50,133 nt of DNA from Pseudomonadota bacterium (GCA_023425645.1 JAFACG010000046.1:1-50133), one strand, 5' to 3'. Shown: positions 33,839 through 42,462, counted from the first letter of the stretch. A program made the numbers and translations. The notes: generated from the sequence alone by a model not told the origin.

Positions 33839-35209
33839 ATGACGAACGAAGTACATCCGGTGGATCAAGTATTACCACTGAAGCAAATGTTCACTCTTGG
33901 ACTGCAGCACATGGCTGTGTCCTATGTCGGGTCCGTCGCGGTACCCCTGATCATCGCGGGGGCCCTGGGCCTGTCGACCGAGGAAACCATCATTCTCATC
34001 AGCACCACCTTGTTCTGTTCGGGAGTGGCGACGCTCCTGCAGACCGTCGGCTTCTGGAAGTTCGGCGTGCGCCTGCCCATCCTGAACGGAGTGACCTTCA
34101 GCAGCGTGACGCCCATCATCGTCATCGGTTCGATGCCGGGCGTAGGCATCCCCGGCATTTCCGGCGCCGTCATGGCCGGGGGCGTATTCATCATGCTGAT
34201 GGCTCCTTTCCTGGGACGCCTGCGCCGGCTGTTCCCGCCCGTGGTCACCGGCTGCATCGTGACGGTGATCGGCGTGCAACTGCTGCCCGTCGCCTACCAG
34301 TGGGTGGGCGGGGGGCGCGGCCATCCGGAGTACGGCTCGCCGCTGTTCCTGCTGATCGCGGTGTCCGTCATCGGCATCATCCTGGTGCTGAATCGCTATG
34401 GATCCCCCTTGCTGCGCAACCTGGCCGTGCTGATCGGCATGGCTTTGGGCGCCATCGTGGCCTTCATGCTGGGCGCCGGCGATTTTCACGGCGTGGACGA
34501 GGCGCCCTGGCTTACCGTGCCCCTGCCCATGCATTTCGGCGTGCCGACTTTCGCCTTGATCCCCTTTCTCACCATCGCCATCGTCATGATCGTCCAGATG
34601 GTCGAGTCCATGGGCCTGTTCCTGGCCATCGGCGATCTGGTCGGTAAGAAGGTGTCGCGCGAGGACGTGACCAATGGCTTGCGGGCCAATGGGCTGGCCA
34701 GCTCCATTGCCGGCATGTTCGCCGCCTTTCCTTTCATCGCCCATATGGAGAATGTGGGCCTGGTGATCCTGAGCGGCGTGCGCAGCCGCTGGGTCGTGGC
34801 CATGAGCGGCGTGCTCATGTGCGCCGTGGCCCTGATTCCCAAGGCCGGCGCCGTGCTGGCCGCCACGCCCGCGCCTGCCTTGGGGGGCGCGGCCATCGCC
34901 ATGTTCGGCGTGGTCACGGCGGCGGGCATCCAGTCCCTGGCCAAAGTGGACTACACCCATAACCGCTACAACATTCTCATCGTGGCCTTCACCCTGGCCA
35001 TCTCGCTGGTGCCGGTCCTGGCTCCTGCGCTGTTCAAGCAACTGCCCGAGTGGTCCCAGCCCTTCCTGCACAGCAGCGTGGTGGTTGCCTGCATCGCCTC
35101 GGTCCTGCTGAATCTGCTCCTGAACGGCTGCGGCAAGCAGGAGGAACACGAGGCCCAGGGGCACTTCGAGGCGCCTTCAGAACTATCGTCCCGGTCCAGC
35201 CTGACCTGA
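33839..35209 (+). CDS. NCS2-family nucleobase permease (xanthine/uracil type)
   Basis: The ATG at 33839 has GGAG upstream; the in-frame 33785 start is not needed. The 456 residues hold about twelve to fourteen hydrophobic segments. NCS2 signatures are VDQVLPLKQMFTLGLQHMAVSYVGSVAVPLIIAGALG near the N terminus, KFGVRLPILNGVTFSSVTPI, and VQMVESMGLFLAIGDLVGKKV, where the family has the conserved Glu. It imports a purine, pyrimidine or similar N-heterocycle with protons. Its position between CobW and the deaminase-like gene implies it brings in the pathway substrate. Confidence 0.88.
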   Translation: MTNEVHPVDQVLPLKQMFTLGLQHMAVSYVGSVAVPLIIAGALGLSTEETIILISTTLFCSGVATLLQTVGFWKFGVRLPILNGVTFSSVTPIIVIGSMPGVGIPGISGAVMAGGVFIMLMAPFLGRLRRLFPPVVTGCIVTVIGVQLLPVAYQWVGGGRGHPEYGSPLFLLIAVSVIGIILVLNRYGSPLLRNLAVLIGMALGAIVAFMLGAGDFHGVDEAPWLTVPLPMHFGVPTFALIPFLTIAIVMIVQMVESMGLFLAIGDLVGKKVSREDVTNGLRANGLASSIAGMFAAFPFIAHMENVGLVILSGVRSRWVVAMSGVLMCAVALIPKAGAVLAATPAPALGGAAIAMFGVVTAAGIQSLAKVDYTHNRYNILIVAFTLAISLVPVLAPALFKQLPEWSQPFLHSSVVVACIASVLLNLLLNGCGKQEEHEAQGHFEAPSELSSRSSLT

Positions 35210-35244
35210 CCGGCGGCAAGAAACCGACTATGACAAGGAATGAT

Positions 35245-36654
35245 ATGCAGACGCATACTGACAATCAGGCGCTACTCATCCAGCACGCCGAGGCGGTCAT
35301 GACCGGCCTGGCCGGTTCAGCCGCCCGCGCCGGCAAGGTGGACATCCGGATCCGCGACGGCCGCATCGCGGAGATGGCGGCCGGTCTGCAGCCCCGGGCG
35401 GGAGAGCGGGTGCTCGACGCCTCCGGCGCCGTGGTCTATCCCGGCTGGGTGAACACGCACCATCATCTGTTCCAGAACCTGCTCAAGGCGGTGCCCGAAG
35501 GCATCAATGCCGACCTGCAGGAATGGTTGGCGGCCGTGCCTTATCCCCGCCTGGGGCGCTTTACCCCCGAATTGCTGCGCACGGCGGCGCGGCTGGGCAT
35601 GGCGGAGCTGCTGTTGTCGGGTGTGACCACCTGCGCCGATCATCATTTTCTCTATTACGCCGGCACAGGCCGGGAAACCGGGGATGTGCTGTTCGAGGTC
35701 GCCGCAGAGTTCGGCATGCGGTTCGTGCTGTGCCGCGGCGGCGCCATACAGTCCGCCTCGGCGCACCCGGGTTTTGCCAAGACAGGGCTGGAGCCTGAGG
35801 CCCTGGACGAGATGCAGAGCGATATTGTTCGCCTGAAGTCGACCTATCACGATCAGGCCGGCGATGCGATGCGCCGCGTGGTGGTGGCCCCCACCACGCC
35901 GACCTTCTCCATGCCGCCGGATATCCTGAGAGAGGTTGCGCGCTTTGCGCGCAGCGAAGGGCTGCGCCTGCACTCGCATCTGTCCGAAACGGATAACTAC
36001 GTGCGTTTTTGTCGGGAGAAGTACGGCCAGCTGCCTGTGGAGTTCGTCGAGGAGCACGAATGGCTGGGGCCTGATGTCTGGTTCGCCCACATGGTTCATG
36101 CGCGCGCCAGTGAAATAGAAACCCTGGCCCGTACGGGTACCGGGATTTCGCATTGCCCGGTCAGCAATGCCCGATTGGGCAGCGGTATTGCACCCGTGGT
36201 CCAGATGGCCCAGGCGGGAGTGCCTATTTCCGTCGGTGTGGACGGCGTCGCATCCAATGAGTCCGGCAGCATGCTCGGAGAACTCAATACTGCCTGGCTG
36301 ATCCATCGTGCCAATCAAGGGGCGGCCGCCACCCGTATCGAGGACGTCATCTCCTGGGGAAGCCGGGGTGGCAGCCAGGTATTGGGCCTTGGCCAAGTAG
36401 GAACGCTGGAAGTGGGCCAAGCCGCCGACCTGGTTGTTTACGATCTGGACCATCCTCGTTTCTACGGCTTCCATGACCTTGCCGTGGCGCCTGTGGCTGC
36501 CGGGGAGCCCGCGCGTGTTCGTTACAGCCTGATCCAAGGAAGCGTCGTGGTCGATCAGGGAGCGATTCCGGGACTGGATGTTCAACAATTGAGGGCGCAG
36601 GCCAGAGAGGCGGTGGCGCGATTGCTGGAAGCAAGCCTGGCCGTGCCGGCGTGA
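35245..36654 (+). CDS. 8-oxoguanine-deaminase-like amidohydrolase
   Basis: I use the ATG at 35245 (AAGGAA just upstream); 35230 is an in-frame alternative. The 469 residues form a metal-dependent TIM-barrel hydrolase of the AtzB/TrzA/8-oxoguanine deaminase group: HHH in GWVNTHHHLFQNLLKAVPE, CADHHFLYY, His-x-His in LHSHLSETDN, His in FAHMVHA and Asp in VGVDGVASNESGSMLGEL. A beta-sandwich composite domain is at both ends. The reaction is most likely removal of an exocyclic amine, or hydrolysis of a ring substituent, on a nucleobase-like compound. The exact substrate is not set by the motifs. Confidence 0.82.
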   Translation: MQTHTDNQALLIQHAEAVMTGLAGSAARAGKVDIRIRDGRIAEMAAGLQPRAGERVLDASGAVVYPGWVNTHHHLFQNLLKAVPEGINADLQEWLAAVPYPRLGRFTPELLRTAARLGMAELLLSGVTTCADHHFLYYAGTGRETGDVLFEVAAEFGMRFVLCRGGAIQSASAHPGFAKTGLEPEALDEMQSDIVRLKSTYHDQAGDAMRRVVVAPTTPTFSMPPDILREVARFARSEGLRLHSHLSETDNYVRFCREKYGQLPVEFVEEHEWLGPDVWFAHMVHARASEIETLARTGTGISHCPVSNARLGSGIAPVVQMAQAGVPISVGVDGVASNESGSMLGELNTAWLIHRANQGAAATRIEDVISWGSRGGSQVLGLGQVGTLEVGQAADLVVYDLDHPRFYGFHDLAVAPVAAGEPARVRYSLIQGSVVVDQGAIPGLDVQQLRAQAREAVARLLEASLAVPA

Positions 36655-36694
36655 CGGCAGGTCTGAATGATTCTTGAAGAGAGGAGATTGATTC

Positions 36695-37156
36695 ATGAAC
36701 CTCATGATCAACAATAAACACTACAGCATAGAGGTGGAGCAGAACGTCCCCCTGTTGTGGGTGTTGCGTGATCTGCTTGGCCTGACCGGCACTAAGTTCA
36801 GTTGCGGGCGAGGCTTGTGTGGCGCTTGCACGGTGCATGTCGATGGCCAGCCTGTACGTTCCTGTGTGGTTCCGATAGGGGCCGTGCGGCATGCCAGGGT
36901 GACAACGATCGAGGGCCTGTCCAAGAATAACGATCACCCCGTTCAGCTTGCCTGGATCAGGGAGCAAGTGCCGCAGTGCGGGTACTGTCAGCCTGGGATG
37001 ATTATGGCTGCGGCGGGTCTGATGAATCAGGGCAAAGGCGCCAGCTATGATGAGATGAAGGCAGGGATGACCAATTTGTGTCGTTGTGGCACGTATCCAC
37101 ACATTGATAAGGCCTTGCGGCGCCTCTGCGCAGATAGTCAGAGGAGGCCGGCATGA
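36695..37156 (+). CDS. 2Fe-2S subunit of a molybdenum hydroxylase (IorA type)
   Basis: The protein has 153 residues with two [2Fe-2S] sets: a plant-ferredoxin-type cluster at SCGRGLCGACTVHVDGQPVRSC and the C-terminal CGYCQPGMIMAAAGLM with NLCRCGTYPHI. Size and motifs match the small subunit of isoquinoline 1-oxidoreductase, aldehyde and related hydroxylases. It passes electrons from the molybdopterin subunit, whose gene overlaps it by 4 bp. Neither a FAD subunit nor a cytochrome c gene is adjacent. Confidence 0.92.
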   Translation: MNLMINNKHYSIEVEQNVPLLWVLRDLLGLTGTKFSCGRGLCGACTVHVDGQPVRSCVVPIGAVRHARVTTIEGLSKNNDHPVQLAWIREQVPQCGYCQPGMIMAAAGLMNQGKGASYDEMKAGMTNLCRCGTYPHIDKALRRLCADSQRRPA

Positions 37157-39291
37157 CGCTTAATATCTCTCGCCGACGCCTGCTCCAGGCGGGCGCCTTG
37201 ACGGGAGCCGCCCTGGCATTGGGGTTCCGCCTGCCTGTTGCGTCGGCGCGCTCGGTTAATTTTCAGGATGAAGATGATGTAAATGCCTGGCTGGTGATTG
37301 CGCCCGATGGCCTGGTCACCATCATGGTGCCGACCGCCGAATTGGGGCAGGGTGTGTACACGACTGCTCCCATGCTGGTCGCCGAAGAACTGGAGTGCGA
37401 CTGGCGCCAGGTGCGGGCGCAGATCGCACTCACGAATCCTGTCTACAACAATCGCATGTTCAAGGTGCAAGCGGTCGCGAGCAGCACGTCAGCGCGGTGG
37501 TCGTTCGAGCCGCTGCGCCGGATTGGCGCGTATGCCAGGGAAATGCTGAAGCTGGCGGCCGCACAGCGATGGGAGGTCGAACTGGCAGAGGTGAGCGTAT
37601 TTCAGGGACAGGTGAGACACGAGCCCAGCGGTCGTCATCTTGCTTATGGGGAGCTGGCCGCTCAAGCCTTTGTGTTGCCGCGCCCCGAACAGGTTCAATT
37701 AAAACCCGCATCGCAATGGCGCCTTCTGGGCAAGTCGGTACAGCGCTTGGATATCCCTCTGAAAACCAGCGGTTTGGCCCAGTTTGGAATGGACGTGCAG
37801 GTGCCGGACATGCTGGTTGGCGCGATTGCGGCCTGCCCTTATCGAGGGGGGCGTTTGGTGAGCGTGGAGGATGGGCCGGCGCTGGCCAGAAAAGGCGTGC
37901 GGCAGGTGGTCAAGCTGGATCAGGCGGTGATCGTGCTGGCTGATCACTATTGGGCGGCCAGTATGGGCTTGTTCAGCTTGAAGCCTCAGTGGGCTGCGCC
38001 GCAAGGCGCTTTGCTGCAGAGTGATGCCTTGATGGAACAATTGCGTGATGCGGCTGCCAGTGATGGAGTGGTGGCCTTGCAGCGGGGAGACTCCGCGGCG
38101 ATGGTCGCGCAGCAGGAGCAATGGATCGAGGTGGAGTACGAAGTGCCTTATCTGGCCCACGCCACCATGGAGCCCATGAATGCGACCGTTCATGTTCAGG
38201 CCGACAGCGTTCAGGTCTGGGGGTCGACTCAGGTTGCCGGCGAACTGGCTGGGCAGCTCGCGCCCGTGCTGGGCATGAAGGAAGAGCAGGTTACAGTGCA
38301 CAGCACGTTCGTGGGCGGTGGTTTTGGGCGAAGGGAGGAGTTCGATGTCTTCATTCAGGCTGCCTTGGCGTCTAAGGCTTCAGGCCGGCCTGTCAAGCTG
38401 GTATGGTCCCGCGAGGAAGACATACAGCAAGACTTCTATCGGCCAGCCGCCACTGCCTTGTTTCGAGCTGTGCTGGACAAGAAGGGGATGCCCTGGGCGA
38501 TGGAGGTCAAATTGGCATGTTCGTCGATCTACATCCGAAATTTCCCAGATCGCGTCAAGGCAGGCGTGGATCCCAAGTCGGTCGAAGGGGTGGTTGACCA
38601 TCTCTACAGCCTACCCAATATGACGGTGCGTTACGCCATGGTCAATACGGTAGTGCCGGCAGGGTTCTGGCGAGGGGTGGGTTATACGCAAAACTGCTTT
38701 TTTTTGGAAAGCTTTGTGGATGATCTGGCTCGGGCCGCTGGCAAGGACCCATTGGGCTATCGATTGGCCTTGCTGGAGGGGCAAGACAGGGCGCAGACTT
38801 TGTTGCGTCGCTTGAGTGATGAGCTGCGATGGGGGCACGCGGCCGAAGGATGTTTTCACGGCATTGCTTTCAGCAGCGCTTGGGGATCGTTATGCGGGGT
38901 CGGCGTGGAGTTATCCCTGGAAGGCAAAGATGTGGTGATCCACCGGGTTGTTTGCGCCATTGATTGCGGTCCCGTACTGAATCCTGCAACCGTTCGGCGC
39001 CAGTTGGAGGGAGGCATTGTCTGGGCTTTGGCCAGCGTGTTTGATGGCGAGATCACGGTCAAGGATGGACAGGTGCAACAGTCCAATTTCCATAACTACC
39101 ATTTGCCGGGTCTGAAGCATATGTTTCCCATTGAGTGCCTGTTGCTGACGAGCGACGGGCCTATCGGCGGCGTGGGAGAATCTGCGGTTCCGCCTTTTGC
39201 TCCTGCTTTGTGTAATGCCTTGCTGGCGGCAACTGGAGAGCGGGCGCATAGTCTGCCGCTGCGTCGCCATGGTTATCGCCAGGCCGTTTGA
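37153..39291 (+). CDS. Molybdopterin-binding large subunit (IorB/xanthine-dehydrogenase type), Tat-exported
   Basis: The protein has 712 residues. It begins with a twin-arginine signal (ISRRRLLQAGALTGAALALG), so the folded complex is probably sent to the periplasm, as for IorB relatives. Molybdenum-site features include FVGGGFGRREEFD (about residue 390), PAGFWRGVGYTQNCFFLES, and the late GGVGESAVPPFAPALCNALL that carries the catalytic Glu. It hydroxylates a ring carbon next to nitrogen, or oxidises an aldehyde. Codon choice (many TTG, GAT, GTT) looks less GC-biased than in the neighbouring genes, from about 36,650 to 39,290. This suggests later acquisition and was not measured. Confidence 0.88.
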   Translation: MTLNISRRRLLQAGALTGAALALGFRLPVASARSVNFQDEDDVNAWLVIAPDGLVTIMVPTAELGQGVYTTAPMLVAEELECDWRQVRAQIALTNPVYNNRMFKVQAVASSTSARWSFEPLRRIGAYAREMLKLAAAQRWEVELAEVSVFQGQVRHEPSGRHLAYGELAAQAFVLPRPEQVQLKPASQWRLLGKSVQRLDIPLKTSGLAQFGMDVQVPDMLVGAIAACPYRGGRLVSVEDGPALARKGVRQVVKLDQAVIVLADHYWAASMGLFSLKPQWAAPQGALLQSDALMEQLRDAAASDGVVALQRGDSAAMVAQQEQWIEVEYEVPYLAHATMEPMNATVHVQADSVQVWGSTQVAGELAGQLAPVLGMKEEQVTVHSTFVGGGFGRREEFDVFIQAALASKASGRPVKLVWSREEDIQQDFYRPAATALFRAVLDKKGMPWAMEVKLACSSIYIRNFPDRVKAGVDPKSVEGVVDHLYSLPNMTVRYAMVNTVVPAGFWRGVGYTQNCFFLESFVDDLARAAGKDPLGYRLALLEGQDRAQTLLRRLSDELRWGHAAEGCFHGIAFSSAWGSLCGVGVELSLEGKDVVIHRVVCAIDCGPVLNPATVRRQLEGGIVWALASVFDGEITVKDGQVQQSNFHNYHLPGLKHMFPIECLLLTSDGPIGGVGESAVPPFAPALCNALLAATGERAHSLPLRRHGYRQAV

Positions 39292-39318
39292 TGATGGTGA
39301 TGTAGCATGCTTGAGCGT

Positions 39319-39344
39319 CCCGGAAAGCGTATTCGTTTCCCGGG
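39319..39344. terminator. Imperfect hairpin between convergent genes
   Basis: CCCGGAAA and TTTCCCGGG pair with one bulge around a 9-nt loop in the 60-bp gap between the molybdenum hydroxylase and GntR stops. A T-run is lacking; it is a possible two-way terminator. Confidence 0.4.
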
Positions 39345-39351
39345 AGCCGAC

Positions 39352-40059
39352 TCAGTTCTTGATGTAGGTGTTCAGGCGCTTGGCCGCATTGCGCAGATGG
39401 CGCTCGGCGGCGTCGGCGGCGGCCGCCGGGTCGCGGCTTTCGATGGCCTGCACGATGGCCTGGTGTTCGGCCTGCACGTCCTTGATCAGGTTGTGGTGAT
39501 ATTGGGCCGTGTTGCTGCGCGCCTGGCGGATCAGGCGGCGCACGTGCTGCTCCAGGTATTCGTTCAGGGTCACGAAGTGCGGATTGTGGGTGGCGTCCAC
39601 GATGGCCTGGTGAAAGGCGAAGTCCTCCTCGTCGCCCAACTGGTCGCAGGCGATGGCGTACTCCATGCCGATCAGGGCCTGGCGGATCTTCTTCAGGTCC
39701 TCGGGCGTGTGCCGTTCGGCGGCGTGCCGGGCGGCGGCCGCCTCGATGGCCACCAGCAGTTCGATGACGTGGCCCAGGTTCTTGGTGTCGCTCAGCGCGG
39801 AAGGGTCCAGGCTGAAGGTGCGGCGGGTGCCGCGCGCATTGACGAAGACCCCGCGTCCCTGGTGCGAGCGCACCAGGCCTTCGGACTTCAGTTGCGACAA
39901 GGCTTCCCGCACGACCGAGCGGCTGACCGCGAAGCGCTCGCAGAGCTGGGCTTCGCTGGGCAGCTTGTCGTCGGCCTGCAGACGGCCCGCGTCGATCTCG
40001 GCCTTGAGCCAGTCGACGATGGGGGTGGACAAGGCGGCGTTCAGTTTGCGTCCTGCCAT
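39352..40059 (-). CDS. GntR-family (FadR/FCD subfamily) transcriptional regulator
   Basis: The protein has 235 residues. The N-terminal winged helix is LKAEIDAGRLQADDKLPSEAQLCERFAVSRSVVREALSQLKSEGLVRSHQGRGVFV. The C-terminal all-helical FCD ligand domain has DFAFHQAIVDATHNPHF, and late AEHQAIVQAIESRDPAAAADAAERHL gives the metal/ligand His residues. It is downstream of an SDR gene on the same strand and faces the ABC transporter operon beyond that. The operator-like repeats at 40896-40909, 41010-41022 and 41032-41044 are its probable sites. The ligand would be an organic acid of the pathway. Confidence 0.9.
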   Translation of the reverse strand: MAGRKLNAALSTPIVDWLKAEIDAGRLQADDKLPSEAQLCERFAVSRSVVREALSQLKSEGLVRSHQGRGVFVNARGTRRTFSLDPSALSDTKNLGHVIELLVAIEAAAARHAAERHTPEDLKKIRQALIGMEYAIACDQLGDEEDFAFHQAIVDATHNPHFVTLNEYLEQHVRRLIRQARSNTAQYHHNLIKDVQAEHQAIVQAIESRDPAAAADAAERHLRNAAKRLNTYIKN

Positions 40060-40096
40060 AAGTGGTGTTGTCTTCCTACAGAGTTATTGTCGTGAA

Positions 40097-40120
40097 CATG
40101 CCGCCCCGCGGGGCGGCATG
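40097..40120. other. 24-bp perfect palindrome between SDR and gntR genes
   Basis: CATGCCGCCCC-GC-GGGGCGGCATG is a perfect palindrome in the 74-bp gap between the SDR stop (40134) and the GntR start (40059). It has no T-run, so it may be an mRNA-stabilising or attenuating stem within a bicistronic transcript, or an operator. Confidence 0.5.
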
Positions 40121-40133
40121 CGCGCAGCGTATC

Positions 40134-40871
40134 TTAAACAATATACAGGCCGCCGTTGACGTGGATCGTCTCGGCGTTGACGAAGGAGGCCAGGTCCGAA
40201 CACAGGAACACGATGGCGCCGGCCACCTCCTCGGCGCTGCCGAAACGGCGCAGGGGCGTGGCATCGAGCAGGGCCTGGCCCTTGGCGCGCAGCAGGTCGG
40301 CCGTCATGGGCGTTTCGATGATGCCGGGCGCCACGATGTTGACGCGCGTGCGCGGCGCCAGTTCCAGGGCCAGGCTCTTGCTGAAGCTGGAGACCGCGCC
40401 CTTGGATGCGGAATAGTGGGCGTGCGAATGGCTGCCCTTGTGACCGGCCACCGAAGCCAGGTTGACGATGGAGCTGCGCTCGCGCAAGTAAGGGATCACG
40501 GCCTGGCAGATGAAGAACGTGCCGTCCAGGTTGATCTGCATGAGGCGGCGCCACTGCTCGGCGCTCATGTCCTTGACCAGCACTTCGGGATAGATGCCGG
40601 CCGAGTGCACCAGATGGTCTATGCCGCCGTGCTGCTGCGCCGCTTCCTGAGCGGTGCGCAGGCAGTCTTCCTGACGGCTGACGTCGGTGACGTGCACGCT
40701 GGCCGTCGCGCCCAGGGCGCGGATTTCGGCGGCCAGGGCGTCCAACGCCTCGCGGTTGATGTCGCTGAGCGCGATCGCCGCGCCCGCCCCCGCCATCTGC
40801 AGGGCCACGGCCCGGCCTATGCCGCCGGCCGCGCCGGTAATCAATACAGTCTGTCCCTTGAAACTGATCAT
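40134..40871 (-). CDS. SDR-family NAD(P)-dependent oxidoreductase
   Basis: The protein has 245 residues. The cofactor motif is LITGAAGGIGRAVALQMAGAG, with SDIN after it; DVSRQEDC, HSAGIYPEV and the catalytic set Ser in NLASVAGHKGSHSHAHYSASKG with Tyr-x3-Lys follow. The C-terminal VNIVAPGIIETPM is canonical. This is a classical 3-oxoacyl-ACP-reductase-like alcohol dehydrogenase. It is read divergently from the ABC transporter operon and precedes the regulator gene. It probably oxidises an alcohol in the pathway of the 41-50 kb cluster. Confidence 0.88.
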   Translation of the reverse strand: MISFKGQTVLITGAAGGIGRAVALQMAGAGAAIALSDINREALDALAAEIRALGATASVHVTDVSRQEDCLRTAQEAAQQHGGIDHLVHSAGIYPEVLVKDMSAEQWRRLMQINLDGTFFICQAVIPYLRERSSIVNLASVAGHKGSHSHAHYSASKGAVSSFSKSLALELAPRTRVNIVAPGIIETPMTADLLRAKGQALLDATPLRRFGSAEEVAGAIVFLCSDLASFVNAETIHVNGGLYIV

Positions 40872-40895
40872 CTCTACTCCGTATTAGGGTTTCTA

Positions 40896-40909
40896 CTTAT
40901 ATAGACAAG
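40896..40909. promoter_or_regulatory. Operator-like half of a GntR control array, upstream of the SDR gene
   Basis: CTTATATAGACAAG lies 25 bp before the SDR start on its promoter side. It resembles the paired sites at 41010 and 41032 (CTTATCAGACAAG) with one extra base in the middle. It would let the same GntR protein control both divergent transcripts. Confidence 0.5.
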
Positions 40910-40973
40910 CTATTGATTTTCCACGGGATTCAATGCCCGAAGCGGTGTTTGCCGGATTTCGCCGGGCGCTTCG

Positions 40974-41003
40974 TTGACACTGATTTTTTGCGTAGTGTAG
41001 AAT
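40974..41003 (+). promoter_or_regulatory. Sigma-70-type promoter of the branched-chain-type ABC operon
   Basis: TTGACA (40974-40979), an 18-bp spacer and TAGAAT (40998-41003) match the consensus well. The start of transcription would be near 41010, exactly where the first operator repeat begins. The gap 40872-41190 otherwise holds only the operators and a leader of about 180 nt. Confidence 0.75.
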
Positions 41004-41009
41004 TTTTCA

Positions 41010-41044
41010 CTTGTCAGATAAGTTGGCAAATCTTATCAGACAAG
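41010..41044. promoter_or_regulatory. Paired GntR operator candidates at the transcription start
   Basis: CTTGTCAGATAAG (41010-41022) and CTTATCAGACAAG (41032-41044) are near-perfect inverted copies of each other (13 of 14 bases with the flanking A). Each is itself a pseudo-palindrome. Their centres are 22 bp apart, two helical turns, so two dimers could bind the same DNA face. They overlie the predicted start of transcription, which suits repression. Confidence 0.7.
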
Positions 41045-41190
41045 TTATCTATAAAAAAGAGTTTACCTACGCAGAATCTGGCTTTCATGTCCTATACAAC
41101 AGACCTTGTGCCAGGCCGGTTCCCGGTGCGGAACGACCGTCGGTGAACCTGCTTCCCGGTAAATTCCTTACCCCTTTTGGAGATGAGAGC

Positions 41191-42429
41191 GTGAAATTGA
41201 CAAAATTGGCGCTGGCCATGACGGTGACCGGCCTGATGGCTTTCGGCACGGCAAGCGCCGAACCCCTGAAAGTGGCTCTGGTGGAAACCCTGTCGGGTCC
41301 CCAGGCTTCCACAGGCCTGCTGTACCGCACGGCGGTGAAGTACCAGCTCGACTACATCAACCAGGCCGGCGGCTGGAACGGCGAAGCCATCCAGGTCATG
41401 GAGTACGACAACCAGGGCGGCCCCGCGGGCGCTTCCGACAAGGTCAAGGCGGCGATCGCCGACGGCGCGCGCATCATCATCCAGGGCTCGTCCTCGGCCG
41501 TGTCCGGACAGATCACCGAAGACGTGCGCAAATACAATCTGCGCAATCCCGGCAAGGAAGTGCTGTACCTGAACATGGGCGGCGAAGCGCTGGAACTGAC
41601 GGCCGAGAAGTGCCACTTCTACCATTTCCGCTTCACCACCAACGCCCCGATCCGCGTCAAGGCGCTGGTCGCGGCCATGAAAGAAGTGAACGAGCTGGGC
41701 ACCAAGGTCTATTCCATGAACCAGAACTATTCCTGGGGCGCGGACATGCAGAAGGCCATCGAGCAGAACGCGGCCGCCGGCGGCTACACCGTGGTCGAAA
41801 AGTCCCTGCACGACGTGAACCGCATCCAGGACTTCTCGCCCTACGCCAGCCGCATCAAGGCCAGCGGCGCCGAGACCGTCATCACCGGCAACTGGTCCAA
41901 CGACTTGCTGCTGCTGATGAAGGCCACCCGCGATGCGGGCTTGAAGCTGCGTTTCGGCACGGTGTTCCTGGACCAGCCCGGCAACATCGCCAATGCCGGC
42001 GACCTGGCTCTGGGCCACTACATCGCCCACGCCTACAACATCGACACTAACGACAAGACCCTGGCCTTTGCCGAGGACTACAAGGCCAAGACCGGCCACT
42101 ATCCGACCTATGTGGAACCCCAGACGGTGTTCGGCATGCAGATGGTGGGCGAGGCCCTGAAGAACACGCCCGCCAAGGACGGCAAGCTGAACGTGACCGA
42201 TCTGGCCCTGAACCTGGAGAAAGTCACCATCGATTCGCCCATGGGCCCGACCTCGATCCGCGCCGAAGACCACCAGGTCATGCTGCCCATCGTGGTCTCC
42301 AAGGTCTCGCGCGAAGCCAAGCATGCCGTGGACGGCACCGACATGGGCTTTGAAGTCGTGAAGTTCCTGAGCGGTCCCGACGCCGTCAATCCGGTGGAAA
42401 CCACCTGCAAGATGAAGCGCCCGGCCTGA
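41191..42429 (+). CDS. Branched-chain-amino-acid-type ABC substrate-binding protein
   Basis: I choose the GTG at 41191, with GGAG 8 nt upstream. It gives 412 residues beginning with a signal peptide (KLTKLALAMTVTGLMAFGTASA, cut before EPLKVA). The mature protein has the type I periplasmic fold of LivJ relatives: VALVETLSGPQASTGLLYRTAVKYQLDYINQAGG, then DGARIIIQGSSSAVSGQITEDV. Many such proteins bind aromatic or other organic acids rather than amino acids. It is the first gene of the transporter operon, followed by a strong hairpin and then the permeases. The frame extending back to 41011 would run through the operators and is not used. Confidence 0.88.
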   Translation: MKLTKLALAMTVTGLMAFGTASAEPLKVALVETLSGPQASTGLLYRTAVKYQLDYINQAGGWNGEAIQVMEYDNQGGPAGASDKVKAAIADGARIIIQGSSSAVSGQITEDVRKYNLRNPGKEVLYLNMGGEALELTAEKCHFYHFRFTTNAPIRVKALVAAMKEVNELGTKVYSMNQNYSWGADMQKAIEQNAAAGGYTVVEKSLHDVNRIQDFSPYASRIKASGAETVITGNWSNDLLLLMKATRDAGLKLRFGTVFLDQPGNIANAGDLALGHYIAHAYNIDTNDKTLAFAEDYKAKTGHYPTYVEPQTVFGMQMVGEALKNTPAKDGKLNVTDLALNLEKVTIDSPMGPTSIRAEDHQVMLPIVVSKVSREAKHAVDGTDMGFEVVKFLSGPDAVNPVETTCKMKRPA

Positions 42430-42439
42430 CCGGCGCCCG

Positions 42440-42462
42440 GGCCGGCCCGCCCAGGGCCGGCC
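42440..42462 (+). terminator. Intercistronic terminator/attenuator after the binding-protein gene
   Basis: A 9-bp GC stem (GGCCGGCCC / GGGCCGGCC) with a 5-nt loop is followed by TTGTTCTCCCCTT. It sits 10 bp after the binding-protein stop and 100 bp before the first permease. Partial termination would give more binding protein than permease, as is common in such operons. Confidence 0.65.
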
